A stretch of 64,000 nucleotides of DNA from Megalonaias nervosa (GCA_016617855.1 JAECUM010094088.1:1-64000); one strand, 5' to 3'. Shown: positions 1-11,700, counted from the stretch's first letter. Notes: generated by a model not told the origin, from the letters alone. Translations and numbers: made by a program.

Positions 1-130
1 TTCACAATACCTTCAGTTCATTTTAAATTTTCACTTTGTATTGTAGGGAAATGAAGTATTTATTGAATTTTACAAAACTTGCCGGTTTTCGCTCTTTTAT
101 GTTACTTAGTTTAAGATCATAGGGTCGTAA
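1..130 (+). repeat. LTR-like repeat fragment
   Basis: This stretch resembles the 3' part of the LTR-like sequence at 33.8-34.2 kb: both carry a run reading 'cttacaaaacttg' or similar, followed by 'gctcttttatgttactt'-type sequence and 'tttaga/tttaag'. It probably is a diverged remnant of the same LTR family lying in an intron of, or downstream of, the minus-strand cadherin gene. Confidence 0.4.
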
Positions 131-264
131 TAATGTATCAGAATGACTATATAAACTGCACACACTCTGTGCAGTACCAGTCGCCTCCTTAATGTAGCTA
201 ATTGTGGACTCCAGGAGATGAAAGTGCCCGTAGCCAAGTGGCAAAGACAGCAGACAGCAAAACC

Positions 265-266
<2 letters not shown>

Positions 267-317
<51 letters not shown>

Positions 318-469
318 GTGCTAATATGTGTGTGTGCGCGCGCGTGCGTGCGTACGTGTGTGTGTGCGAGAAAGAGATGAATGTTTTGGAAAGTCTTCCT
401 TACAGATGACGACGATGATAATAATAACGATGGTTGTAATGTAAATGATGATGGTCTTTGCGCACTCTC

Positions 470-508
<39 letters not shown>
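267..508. repeat. GAT and TG microsatellites
   Basis: A GAT trinucleotide run (about 267-317) is followed by TG-rich sequence and a pure TG run (about 476-507). They lie in the intron after cadherin exon 3. Asp-rich and Cys-Val readings of these runs are artefacts. Confidence 0.9.
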
Positions 509-515
<7 letters not shown>

Positions 516-544
516 TGGTCTTTTGGAAGGTCGCCTTTACTTAC

Positions 545-764
545 CTACGATAGCTGAAATCGTCTCCCCATCTTGTCCCCGGTCAAAATCGTATGGAATG
601 GGTGTGGCAATTACTGACCCGGGTCTGACGTCCTCGTTGATGTAAACAGTGTACGGTGAAAACAGGAATAGGGGGGCGTAGTCATTTTCACCTGTAATCT
701 GAATATCTAGATGGAAATAGGTGGTCTGTCTGCTTAACTCGTAATCTGAGACCCTTATCACGAG
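545..764 (-). CDS. Cadherin gene, exon 3 (end of EC1, start of EC2)
   Basis: This exon encodes the end of one cadherin repeat and the start of the next. It shows a VSD motif, then a GENDYAP motif equivalent to the DxNDxxP calcium-binding linker, an 'INEDVRPGS' strand and a 'DFDRGQDGE' loop equivalent to DxDxGxNG. The acceptor is a T-rich tract ending in ttacag and the donor reads TAG|gtaagt. It starts in phase 0 at CTC (Leu) and joins exon 2, which ends in phase 0 at Gln, to give a continuous 'FQ|LVIRVSD' core strand. Cadherins are calcium-dependent adhesion proteins at the cell surface. The gene continues beyond the left edge of the window; its total length and subfamily (Fat-like, Dachsous-like or other) cannot be told. 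Confidence 0.85.
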
Positions 765-1107
765 CTGTAAATAAATAAATAAATAAAAATAAAACTATAT
801 TTGACTGTATAGTGTACAGAAAGGAATTATGGATTCTCAAGGAAAGAAACGTCAAAATATCAATAAACGCAATGAATGCATTCATACTTACGATAGAGAT
901 AATTATAGACAGAAATATAATTGTATACATAACGACCACTGGTATAGGTGTAACAAAGATAAATTAGTAGTTTCTATAAGCATGTCATGTGCAATGTAGA
1001 TCTGAACCATTTCAAAGAAATTCACGTTTAGCTTTACCGTTTCTCGACTGAATTCCTTTCCTTCTAGGTAAAACACTGTTATATTTTTCTTCAGTTTTGG
1101 TTAAGCA

Positions 1108-1108
<1 letters not shown>

Positions 1109-1189
<81 letters not shown>
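1109..1189. repeat. CT and CA microsatellites
   Basis: A CT run (about 1109-1152) runs directly into a CA run (1153-1188) inside the intron between cadherin exons 2 and 3. Confidence 0.95.
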
Positions 1190-1195
<6 letters not shown>

Positions 1196-1268
1196 CCATT
1201 AAGTAGTTAGAATATCACGGGTCTGTTTTGTAAATTAGAAACAAGAAACATTCACGAAGAGTTATTAC

Positions 1269-1513
1269 CTGGAACCTTGTTGTCCTCGATTCGTAGCTAA
1301 TAGATTGACACATGTACACTTTTCCAATGTTCCCTGAGGTATTAATTGCAAATTTCCCCATGCCGTTTCCGTCTGTTATGGTGTAGGAAAGTATTCCATC
1401 CATTCCGGGGTCCGGATCGGAGCATGACACATTGTACACTTCCGTACCCGGACGGGAGTTTTCCGGAAGTTCGATGTAACCGTATGTTGTGTTACAACGT
1501 GGAGGCGAGGAGT
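1269..1513 (-). CDS. Cadherin gene, exon 2 (first cadherin repeat, EC1)
   Basis: The exon reads, on the minus strand, 'SSPPRCNTTYGYIELPENS', then 'RPGTEVYNVSCSDPDPGMDG' and 'ILSYTITDG', ending 'ISYESRTTRFQ'. This is an almost complete cadherin EC repeat: an ENxxPGT motif, a DPDPGxDG calcium loop, an LSYTI strand and a YE calcium-binding pair. Two cysteines about 25 residues apart could form a disulfide. The acceptor is cacgcag| and the donor is CAG|gtaata. The exon is 245 nt, begins with the last two bases of an Asp codon whose G comes from exon 1, and ends in phase 0. Both phases agree with the flanking exons, which strongly supports the model. Confidence 0.87.
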
Positions 1514-2140
1514 CTGCGTGAAGCGAATTAAAATTGATTTTACTCGAATTTCCTTAACTAGCTAGCTAGCTAAATAAATAAATAAATAAATAAATACATT
1601 CTTCCAATCAGGAAATCATGATTAAAGAGATCTAAACTTCTGAGACACAAATTTATTCCACCGAAACTAATAGATCAAATGAACTGTAAAACATAGAGTG
1701 ATAATTTATAAAACTCAAGGGCAAGACGGCTGAAGGAATAGATTTGAAATCTGAGGTAAATTCCATCTCTCTTGACTTTTCTAATTCAAATGAATTTAGG
1801 ATGACCACAAGAACCCTTCCCCCCCCAAAAAAAAAAATAAAATCAACAATTTCCACTGAAAAATCCACAAGTAAAACAACCTTAATCTTCGCTGCAATTG
1901 TTGTCATTTTATTTTTTATATGCTCAGGTAGATGTACGAAACATTATCAACTGTCGTGGAAATTGTGACCCGCGCAATGTTCTTTATATCTAGCTATTTA
2001 AAGAAAGATTTGAACATTTTGGATTGACAGAGAGAACAGAAAAACCACTAATTTCCTGGATGAAACAAAATCCACAAATTGCCAAATCTAAGACAAAACC
2101 TCAAAACTGGTGAAAATCTGCGGTTTGTGGAGAAATTTAC
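1514..2140 (-). other. Cadherin intron 1
   Basis: This phase-1 intron lies between the signal-peptide exon and the first cadherin repeat. Donor gtaaat, acceptor cacgcag. It contains a short AAAT run near 1570-1595 and no other feature I can support. Confidence 0.75.
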
Positions 2141-2189
2141 CTGTGTCTAAAATTAAACACGTTACTAAAGCAATGAGAATCGTTTTCAT
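2141..2189 (-). CDS. Cadherin gene, exon 1 (start codon and signal peptide)
   Basis: The minus-strand ATG at 2189-2187 opens MKTILIALVTCLILDT, a basic residue followed by a hydrophobic core: a typical eukaryotic signal peptide. The donor is ACAG|gtaaat and the exon ends in phase 1 with a lone G. That G plus the AC that opens exon 2 gives an Asp codon, so the mature protein begins just before 'SSPPRC'. The phase match and the fit of the signal peptide directly before EC1 mark this as the true 5' coding end. The promoter and 5' UTR should lie to the right of 2189 but are not recognised. Confidence 0.8.
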
Positions 2190-3966
2190 CCTTTGAATCG
2201 TTTTTCTCGTACCTACGATGTTCGCTTCGCACCGAATATTATAACAATAGAATCACATTAAGCAATCTCAGGTGTTAAAAAGTCGTTTTTGTTAACCGTT
2301 CTGACATGGATTGACCGTTGGTAGGGTTAGTGGCTGTGGGGTCTAAAATATGTTTAATCGGATCAGGTATTTGATATACACCGCCCTCCTAAAGTTAATG
2401 TATTTCTCAACAGAACTCTAGGTCAATGATTTGTCGCTAGATGACGTGAGAATATTATGGGATTCAAGGTTGGTTTTCCATTATATAAGGCGTTTCATGT
2501 GTATAACATTTCTGAAACAGGAAACAAAAGTTCTGATAGTATCGATACATTATTTGGATGGATATTTTTACGTATTTTTCATTGAGAATGATGTCATAAA
2601 GGTTAATTTAAAGATATTTAACGGCAAAAAGAAATGTAATATACAAGGCAAACGAATTGGAAACAAGTTTCTGAACTTTAAAATTTATCTCCGTTATAAA
2701 ATGACGTATCCAGCTTGCAGGAAAGATGTATATAAAGGTACATTAAACTGTTTCTGAGAGAGACGGGGGGGGGGGGGTTATCGGGGGATAGAGTCATCAT
2801 CGTAGATATATTTTATTATGCATTGTATACGTCATTTCTAACCAATATTATCGATAAGAAAGAGTTAAAGTGTCCGAAAAAAATTAATATTTCCACTCAG
2901 TATTGTAAGTGAAATGATAATCGTTCTTAAAAGGAAAAAAATCCACTTGAGCTGGAAGAATCAGCGATAATGCTCTAAATGATCATAGCCGAGTGTGCGA
3001 GATTGATGTCTTGTTTGGGCTAATAAAATATCACAGCAGGGTAGCTTCCGGGAGGGCAAATTAATACGTTCGGTAATATATGTGATAAAGTTTTTTTGAA
3101 ATTTTTTTTTTCTTAAACTGGAAAATATTGCAACCTATGCCAAAATAAAGCAGCAAAAAGAAATATACGAATTCGGGGAAAATGAAGAAAACTTTCGGGA
3201 ATTACAGGGCTAATATTTGATGCACATGAATGTATTAAAAACCTTTCAAAATTCGGCATATTGTATGCATGTCATTTGATACTGAACCGTCCTAAATTTC
3301 CTGCAAGGACTCCACTTTAAGTTTTAGCCACTCCAAATCACTCACAATTATCCCTGAAAACATTATTAAAATCACCGCATATGCAACTTTGTTTGGGGGG
3401 AGAGGGTGGGGCAGAGTAGAATGCATCTCGATATGTCGAACTTTATCTATCGCCTGAAAATGTTTGGACACCAACATTTTTTATCAAGGACATTTTTTAG
3501 TTTATTATAATTGCAGAGTTTCTTCCTCAATATAAAAAAGACGAATTGGTGGCATTAAAGGTTAACCTGAAGCAATTATCAATCGTATTGTTTTATTCTT
3601 TTTTATTTATAAGCAAAACGAAAAAGTAAGGAAAGTCAAATAATCACGTAGCTAATTAAAATAATTCAGAACCATTTACAACAATTATATCATCTTGTAA
3701 ATAATCCGCACTGCTAATGCGGAAATGGTTTATAAAATGCATCACAATTTTCGATGTTGTGTTTGAAGTATAATTTAGCCAGAGCAAAACTGCTTTGATC
3801 TTTTCCATTCTTTCTTCCTACATCAGATGGTGCTTTACTAAACGGGACAACTGAATTGTCTCCACACCATAATTAATGTACCATTATTACCACTAGAAAA
3901 TTCTAAGAGAAACAGATTAATTTCTTCACTGCAACCCCACCCCACCTCACATCTCTCTCCCTCCCT

Positions 3967-4011
<45 letters not shown>

Positions 4012-4480
4012 ATTCAACAGCCGATGGATTTAATGCAAAGTGAGTTTTAAAAATTGAGTCTTTACAACAATAAGAACTGTTGAAGGTTCCCATAGACATG
4101 CGTGCCTGAGGTAAACAAATGAAAGATCTTATGAACAAGTTAGATGGGAAATATTTCGTGGGGGGTGTGTGTGCGTGTAAAATATAGATTTGGAAATTAA
4201 TATTCTCATTAAGAATTGGTGAAATTAAAAAATGTTTAAATGGAGAAAAAAAAAACTTGCATTTTTCATCAAACAAATTAGCTTGAATATTTAATTAACC
4301 TACTATTTATTCCACATGCGTCCAACAAGCAAGTATCGAGTACGTTTTTTGAGTGATGAGGGAATGGTGAAATCAATCATTGATGGCCAATTTTTATTTG
4401 TTTGTGCCACGTTCGTATCATCTTAAAAGGATAGAACAATGATTATGATAATTATCACGGTTAATTTAATAGCTTATTAA
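2190..4480. other. Intergenic region without a supported gene
   Basis: AT-rich DNA upstream of the cadherin start. It holds a poly-G run near 2765-2778 and a CT microsatellite near 3973-4007. An open frame at 2431-2757 shows no recognisable domain and was not accepted. The cadherin 5' UTR and promoter should fall in the left part. Confidence 0.5.
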
Positions 4481-4489
4481 CGCCATTAA

Positions 4490-4800
4490 TTCCCTTGCAC
4501 AAGATAGCAATACAGACAGAATAATGGGTGTGCCAGAAATAAACTTGTGTCTCTGTGCGATATGATGATACACAAGAAAAGGTGTGCCAGAAATCTTGTC
4601 TCATTGCACGAGATGGTGAAACACAAAATATATGTGTTTGCCATAAATCTTCTTGTATCCTCTAAAAGAGGATGATACTTTCGAATCCATGCGTGAGATG
4701 GCGATGCAGAAAAATACGAATGTGTCAGAAATCAGTCTCGTACACGGGATGGTGATACTGAAAAGAAACTTTTTGGTGCGACATTTCTCTCAGTATGGTT
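4490..4800 (+). repeat. Diverged ~57-bp satellite, block 1
   Basis: About five degenerate units share 'gtgccagaaatcttgtct' followed by 'gcacgagatggtgatacac'-like sequence, spaced roughly 50-60 bp. The same motif returns at 6.75-7.6 kb. Confidence 0.65.
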
Positions 4801-6745
4801 CATACTTAATACTGGTTCTGGTAATGACATTAATCACTTTAATGTCCCCCCCCCCATTATTTATGCCCTGATCTCATTACCTATGTGTGAAAGAATGGAT
4901 TCCATGCAAATATGAATACTTTCAAGCTGTTTGTGTGTTTAAAAACAAACGGCATAATTATAATCAACTTGTAAATGATAACACATGAAACACAAATTGT
5001 ATTTATGTAGACTTACATAATGTGTAGAAAAACATGACTATTCAAGTCAGAATGTTATAAAGTTCGACCCACAAAATGGCGGACATGTATTTCCAGGGGA
5101 GACTAATCTGACTGGAACTTATTCCATACTAATTTCTGAGAAAGGTTTATTAAAAAAATGTTTTGTATATCTACCTTTAGAATTTCCCTGTAGTTTTTGA
5201 CTGATCCCATTTTTCTCAGTTGACGACATAAACAAAGAACCATTACAAACACTAAAACGTTAGCAAATATGGTTCGTTACGGTGAAACCAAAATCATGGA
5301 ATCTGATATTAACATATATAAAGGGTAGAATACATTATATATCTTACCCGTTATCCTTACTATAAAAAAAACAAAAAAAAAAAAAAACGTTATCTTCCCT
5401 CCATGTACTATAACTTTATAATATATTTATCCGGGACAAAATTTTGGATAGCAAAATATATTGGCATGATTTCACTAACAGAATGCGTTTTCACTGTTTT
5501 AAGCATATACAATCTGAGGCACCTGCGGATAGAACTGACGCTAATGGCCTAGCAGCATTTTTATTTGTCTATTTATAAGATAATACATCCAGCTTAATAG
5601 TTTGACTAGTGTGCTAATTAACGCTATTTATTAAAAAATTTGACTAGTGTGCTTATAACCTGTATTATTTTAGAAGTTCGACCAGTGTGCTAATTAACAA
5701 CTGTAATTCAAACGTTTGAGCATATTTTTGTAATAATTTAATAATTGGACGAGCGAGCTAATTAATATTGTAACCTACTTGCCAGGGTTTAATTTTCAGC
5801 GCAAACTCACTTGCATTTAGCAAGTTAGGATTTTGGCAACTGTTTCTTTGAAACCTTGAATTGGTTGCAACATAATCACGTGGTTTATAGACATTCGTCT
5901 GATAGTAGACGAAGTTTATGTTGAAATTATTGATATTATGTCAAGAAACTATATATCTATCCAAGTATTCAGACAACAAATACTCTGAATGGAAAAAAAA
6001 AAATAACAGATTTATATAAGTCTTAACAAGTTATATTGTCAATAAATAAATTTATGTGACGGAAGTTACCTGTTCTCTTATTATTCTCCCTCTTTTTCAA
6101 GACAGGTCGTAATACCCAACAATTTCACCAACTTGTGTTAAATAACAACGCGATCACTCACGTCACTAATAAAGGATATTCAACGAGTTAATAATCAATC
6201 CGAATAACACAATAAATTTAAACAAATAAAATATTATCAAGTGAAACGGATGACCATTTCTTTAACTAACATAGGGTCATAAAAATGTACCGAAATAGGA
6301 TAAGATTTACGGAGGTCCAATATCAGACTATAGAAATAAGTAATCTATACTAAAATATATTTTACTTGGATTTTCTTTAGTACATAAATCTGCTAATTAT
6401 TATCTTACAGTTATGAATGCATAATTTCAAGGATGATTGCTTTAAATTAGTTTCTGTTTAGAGAATGATAACATTCACTACCACTTTTGGAAACTGATTT
6501 GTACAATTTAGAGTTATAGGACTTTCCAGATAACACCAAGCACTAAAATATTTGCTTTAGACGAGTAACAGTAAACACTAGCATACAGATGATTTTGGTC
6601 GTGCTGGAAAATTCAAACATGTATAATACTGAGGTGCCATTTTTGCAGGAGACAGTAAGTAAATGTTAGTAAAACTTATTCCATGTAAAAACTCATTATA
6701 AAGACAGCTTATTATTGTTCAACTACGCTTGCACATATCGCATAG
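4801..6745. other. AT-rich intergenic DNA with a short degenerate repeat
   Basis: No gene seen. About 5595-5770 holds four degenerate copies of a motif like 'gactagtgtgctaattaac' at ~50-bp spacing. Several A runs occur near 5370-5390 and 5991-6003. Confidence 0.5.
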
Positions 6746-6749
6746 TCAA

Positions 6750-7285
6750 AACTGGAAGCGTCTCCGGTGTACAAATTGCCTCCAAATCAAAGAAAGGGGA
6801 GATCGTAAAATACGTATCCATACACGAGATAGTGGCAGACAAAACTATGAGCATGCCATCAATCTTCTCGCATCCCCCCTACGCGATGTAGCTATACATA
6901 AAACTTCGAGTTTGCAAGAAATCTTCTCGTATCACCGTACACGATATAGTTATTCATAAAATATGACTATGCCAGAAAGACTGCTCTGGTGGTCTAGTGG
7001 TTAGAGTGTCCGCCTCGGATGCGGGAGGTCACGGGTTCGAACCCCGGCCGAGTAATACCAAAGACTTATAATAATGGTACTAGCAGCTTCCTCGCTAGGC
7101 GCCCAGCATTAAGAGGTTAATGTTAGGACTGGTCGGCCTGGTGTCAGGATAATGTGACTGGGTGGGACATCATGATACATGTCTGCGGTGTGATGCACCA
7201 GTGATAGAGACATCACTATAAACTGCCACACTGCAGACATCGTAGCGAAATGACTGAAAATTGTTAAAGCTACGTTTCAAGTCCA

Positions 7286-7316
<31 letters not shown>

Positions 7317-7600
7317 GCCATAAATCTTCTCGTATCCTTTACACAATATAGCTATATTTAAATCTACGAGTATGCCAGAAATTTTCTCGTATTCCCCTAC
7401 ACAATATAGTTACTCACAAACTACGAGTACGCCAAAAAATGTCCTCGTATTCCCCTACACAATATAGTTATTCACAAACTACGAATATGCCAGAAATCTT
7501 GTATTCCCTTAAACGAGATAGTAATAAATATAACTATGAGCATATTGTCGTGTCCTACTATACCAGATGGTGATACACAAAATATGACTGTGTCATTTCT
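6750..7600 (+). repeat. Diverged ~57-bp satellite, block 2, split by a SINE
   Basis: Units share 'atgccagaaatcttctcgta' and 'cctacacaatatagttattc'-like sequence. Three units precede a SINE at 6979-7314 and about four follow. The array resumes in the same orientation after the SINE, so the SINE inserted into an existing array. Confidence 0.75.
6979..7314 (+). mobile_element. SINE family A, copy 1 (tRNA-headed)
   Basis: The 5' head 'ggtctagtggttagagtgtc' with 'gggttcgaaccccgg' supplies pol III A and B boxes and an anticodon-like CGG loop, so it is tRNA-Pro-like. The body (about 7045-7290) contains 'gactggtcggcctggtgtca' and 'gactgggtgggacatcatg' and is shared with the copies at 9.3, 34.7 and 61.7 kb. 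It ends in a CA run. Flanks 'gccagaaa' and 'gccataaa' are probable target-site duplications. Confidence 0.85.
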
Positions 7601-9090
7601 CTTAATATACTGACTATTGTATTCGTATTATTTCAAGGTGTCGGTGTTTTAATGATGATATAATGGGAGTGGGGGTGAATACTGAATGGTATTTTCAGTG
7701 GGAACAGAAGCAGAATCCACGTACGTTAACAGTAACAAAGACACAACTTGTGAATGGGATTAAGGTCTTTGGACACTTTTATTAGAACCAAAGTTGTATC
7801 CTTGACGAAAAAATGTGTCGGAAATGTATCAAGCCTAGATTATGTATTGCACCTCTCGCTGAGTTCTCACCGATAAATAAAATATGACGACCATCGTTAT
7901 TTGACTGACTATAATCATGTTTTCTGCAAATCAAATACAATTTGTTGCTGTTTTTTTAAATGCTGTTATTTTCATTGCAAGGAAGCTTTCTCATGTTCGA
8001 AAAAAAGAAAATCACGCATGAATAAGTTTTATTGTGTCCAGTAAATGTCGACATTATGGTTACATGCATGTTAAAAGATAAGTAAACAGAGAAGTGTAGA
8101 AGAGAATTATGGATAATTCAAAGGAGTCCAGCAGACTTTCGTAATAAGGCAACATAATTATCACGTGAAAATTAACATAATTGTGACCTGAAAATTATAT
8201 ATTGCAGTCATCAGCATATATTTTTATCCCTTTTTTTCCCTCCAGTCACAATTTTATGAAAATAAAGTAGTACTGTACAGATAGGGTTGCCATGGAGACC
8301 GACGACAACACATTTTTCTTCCTAAAATTTTGAGGGAGATCAAATGTCGTTTATCATCGATAATTCTTTTCATCACAATTTCAAAATCTTCATCATTAAT
8401 TGGGTTGTGGCACAAGCAGTACTGTGATCTAATAGTAATTGATGTTGTTTTGTTGCTGATACACTTATAGTAGTAGTAGTAGTAGTAGTAGCAGCAGCAG
8501 CAGTAGTAGTTATTGGTATCGTTGCAATCGATCTTGAACTTTAAATAGTAGTAGTAGTTGTTGTTGTAGCTGTAGTATTGGTAGTAGTAGTAGTAGTCAT
8601 TGTTGTTGCTATTGTTCTTGTAATGATAATAATAGTATTATTACTGGTAGTAGTAGTTGTTGTTGTCAGTGTTATTGTCATTGTTGTTTCCTGGTTGCCA
8701 TGGTGCTACTGTTGCTATTAGTGTCTGTTTGCCGTTATATTATAGTCACGTTATGCTATTTAAAAATTGAATCCTGGCGTCACATTAGACGTAACCTGTC
8801 TGTGACGTCATGTATGTGTGGCGATGACTGAATGAAAAATAAGGCGTTAAATACGGTATCTAAGAAACAAGTTTGATCCAATATAGCCTACATAAATAAC
8901 GGTAGGAGGAAACTACGTAACCGTGAGAAGATCCTATGTAACGGTAATAAGACACTTTTTTTTTGCCCAATGGAAAAAATGCATTCTTACTTAATGACCT
9001 GTCCGATTTTAATGTCTCCAATTTTTTATTATATCGTATTTACATTTAATTCAAAAGCAATCTTACAAAGTTATAAAATAATTAATGTGG
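7601..9090. other. Intergenic DNA with TAG/GTT trinucleotide repeats
   Basis: No gene seen. About 8466-8690 is rich in TAG, CAG and GTT trinucleotide runs. Confidence 0.6.
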
Positions 9091-9092
9091 TG

Positions 9093-9237
9093 CAGGGGCG
9101 GATCCAGGATTATCGTTGGGGGGGGGGCGTAAACAAATAGCCAAGGGGTATGTGGGGCCCAGTAGGCGAAGCGTCCTGAAGTTCCCCGCCCACACACACA
9201 CACACACACACACACACCCACACACGGATTCGCCCCT
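9093..9237. mobile_element. hAT-like MITE with an internal CA run
   Basis: The left end CAGGGGCGGATCC and the inverted right end GGATTCGCCCCT form short terminal inverted repeats. The interior is G-rich and includes a CA/CCCACA tract. Flanking target duplication is poor, so the family assignment is tentative. Confidence 0.55.
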
Positions 9238-9309
9238 ATGATAACAATACGTGATATGGCATATATAAATATCATTTATGAATGTATTCCATGAATACAT
9301 TTACAAACA

Positions 9310-9630
9310 CGACCGCTCCGGTGGCCTAGTGGTTAGAGCGTCCGCCTCGGATGCGGGAGGTCGTGGGTTCGATCCCCGGTCGAGTCATACCAAAGACTTA
9401 CAAAAATGGTACTAACAGCTGCCTCGCTTGGCGCTCAGCATTAAGAGGTTAGTGTTAGGACTGGTCGGCCTGGTGTCAGGATAATGTGACTGGGTGGGAC
9501 ATCATGCTACATGTCTGCGGCATGATGCCCCAGTGCTAGACATCACTATAAACTGCCACACTGCAGACATCGTAGCGATATGACTGAAAAATTGTTAAAG
9601 CTACATTAAAAATCATAATCACATCACATC
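9310..9630 (+). mobile_element. SINE family A, copy 2, with 13-bp target duplication
   Basis: Head 'ggcctagtggttagagcgtc' with B box 'gggttcgatcccc', then the same body as copy 1, then a short (ATCAC)n-type tail. The element is flanked by a perfect direct repeat acatttacaaaca (9297-9309 and 9631-9643). The perfect duplication shows LINE-mediated insertion and suggests a fairly recent event. Confidence 0.93.
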
Positions 9631-10084
9631 ACATTTACAAACAATTTCTTTGCAGCAGTCGAAGAGGGGAGAGGAGAAATGTATTTGAGAGAGTTGGAAA
9701 GTGTTCCAGTCCCAAAACCCAGCACTCACTCTCCATCATCAGTCCTCAAAAATAGTAATTAAATTTTGGATAATTTTTGGGGGTATTAGCTCATGTTTAT
9801 TGCTATTGTTTTCGTCTAGGCTGATGTTGTTTTCCAAATCTATCTTTATAATTTGTACATAATATAAGGAATTATCTTCCGTTTTTGAATTCATAAAATC
9901 AAAAGGCAACTCTTTTAAAAATAAAGAACTCTTCTTTACTTTGCACAAAAAGAAACAAATTCAAAAAGGAAATGTGAAATCATCATTTTCCCCTACCCAT
10001 TTCGTATAAAACAAATTATTTTTAGCACAAACACCTTTTGTGATTTAAAAATTCACACCTTTTCATTCATATGAGGACAAAATG

Positions 10085-10230
10085 TAATACTGATCTCCGG
10101 TAAATGACTATACTTGATTTCCATATCCAGAGTATGGTGAAAAAGCAAGCTTAATCATGGTAAATGACTATGTTTGATCTCCATATATAGTGTATGGTCA
10201 AAAAGCAAGCCAATTCCTGGTAAATGTATA
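10085..10230 (+). repeat. ~60-bp tandem repeat, three units
   Basis: Three units share 'ggtaaatgactatgtttgat', 'ctccatatatagtgtatggt' and 'aaaaagcaagc'. They lie just upstream of the helicase-like fragment. Confidence 0.7.
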
Positions 10231-10443
10231 TGTTTGGTTACCATTCGATTGTGTTGTGCTACTATCATATACACATTTGTATATCAAACTTTTAGTGTTT
10301 AACTTTTTTGCATCTTCGCTAGCCAAGGTTCCAATTTCAGCAATTTGTCCAAGCGACATCTATTGGATGTTATGAGTTGCCTCCTAAGTATATTATGCCA
10401 ATTAAGTAGAGTGTAACAGCGGTGCATTGTACATCGGCTAAAA

Positions 10444-10758
10444 ATGGTGGAGGCAATTAACCACAAAAGGATACTTTGTAAGTTTAACATCGGAAGTCTG
10501 ACTACCTACCAGAGAGAAGCCATTACATCTGTACTTGAGGGAAAGGATGTATTTGTGCAAACACGGATCGGCAGTGGAAAATTGCTTATTTATGAGTCCA
10601 TTCCTGTTGTGTGCTCCTCTCTTTTCGATCACGTAGGAACATTGTTCAAATTTGAACAACTTGCTTTTGATTGGATGTGGTGGCTTGGCGCCGCATCCAA
10701 TGAAATTCACAGACCCGAAACACTGACATACCTGATCAATCTCCTAAGGTGTACATAG
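10444..10758 (+). pseudogene. RecQ/DEAD-type helicase fragment
   Basis: A 104-codon open frame begins with ATG. Residues about 18-50 read 'LTTYQREAITSVLEGKDVFV' followed by 'GSGKLLIYESIPVV', which matches the start of a RecQ-like helicase: Q-motif-like segment, then Walker A, then the LIYQ-type strand. The Walker A has Leu where Ser or Thr is required (GSGKL), so ATP hydrolysis is unlikely. Similarity stops after about 55 residues and the rest is unfamiliar. It may be a duplicated gene fragment, or one exon of a decayed gene. No splice sites were convincingly placed. Confidence 0.55.
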
Positions 10759-10904
10759 GCTAACATATCAAAACCTTACTAGCGAAGACATTTTTTGAAG
10801 ATTAATACAAACTAATAAAACAATAAAAACATTTAATCGACTCTTCTTTATGGTATTGTATTGCATTCGCCAAGCTGTGTCTACACCACAGCTATATGAA
10901 TCAG

Positions 10905-11090
10905 CCGGCAAAATAGCAAGAATGTGTTATAAACGCACACTTCTTTGGTTGGGAGTTTTACAGCACACCAAAACAGGTTAATTAGTGCCGAGGTAAGTGG
11001 AGAACATAACACTGTATCCGACCGGGGTTGATCCAATGAATCTTGTCTACAGAATGCTAACCACTTGGCCACAACTGCTCCTAAAACTGA
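10905..11090 (-). mobile_element. SINE family C, diverged copy
   Basis: Read on the minus strand, a tRNA-like head (ggccaagtggttagcattc, with a degenerate B box) leads into a body with 'ctcggcactaattaacctg'. It resembles the copies at 22.7 and 26.7 kb. The ends are not well defined. Confidence 0.5.
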
Positions 11091-11700
11091 ACTAAAGTTA
11101 CTATGACGTAAAATGTAGGTCACAGTGATCTAATTTGGTCAGATGCGGTTATACTCCCCAAGACACATTGACAAACAAATGTCATCATTGTGGCTCACTG
11201 CCATAAAAAATTATGTTAACACAAAATTTAAAACTGAAGTCATGAGGTGTGAAATATAGATGAAAGTGACCTAATTTTACTGAGTTACAGTCACGAGATA
11301 CATATCATCGAAAGAAGTTATTTGATCATGCAGGGAATAATGTCGGAGAGAATGATCTTTAAGCAATGGACGGATGGAAGGACAAAAGGTGAAATCATAA
11401 ACCCTTTTTCAGTTTGGTGGCGGGTCATAACAGTGCACAGTTTGTATAATATTAGAACTGTATATTTTGTGATTCGACGAACGCAGTCCAAAGTTAAATG
11501 TTGAAAGTTTTCAAGAAAACTTGTCAATTTCAGTTTCTCTAAATAAAGGGAAACTAAAGTTATATCACGTTCTAAGAACATCGACAAGTAACGTGTTTTA
11601 ACGTTCTTTTTTTGCGACAACATGCGCTAGAATAATCATATGATATTGGGGGGGGGGGGGCAAGTAAATATCCAAAGTGTTTCCTAAACTTTTTATTTAT
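11091..11700. other. Upstream region of the first CBM20 gene
   Basis: No coding signal was accepted. The region should contain the end of a 5' UTR intron, since a pyrimidine-rich tract and tttacag lie directly before the start codon at 11719. A G12-13 homopolymer lies at about 11648-11660. Confidence 0.5.

Noticed and set aside
218..409. Asp-rich open frame
   Set aside because: It translates the GAT and TG microsatellites and lacks any conserved context; same for Asn/Ile-rich frames at 26863-27129 and Cys-Val frames over TG runs.
2431..2757. 108-codon open frame on the plus strand
   Set aside because: No ATG at its start, no recognisable domain, and length expected by chance in AT-rich DNA.
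6979..7050. tRNA-Pro gene
   Set aside because: The tRNA-like sequence is the head of a SINE with a ~250-bp body shared by other copies; the same applies at 9310, 34957, 61962, 21178 and 26651.
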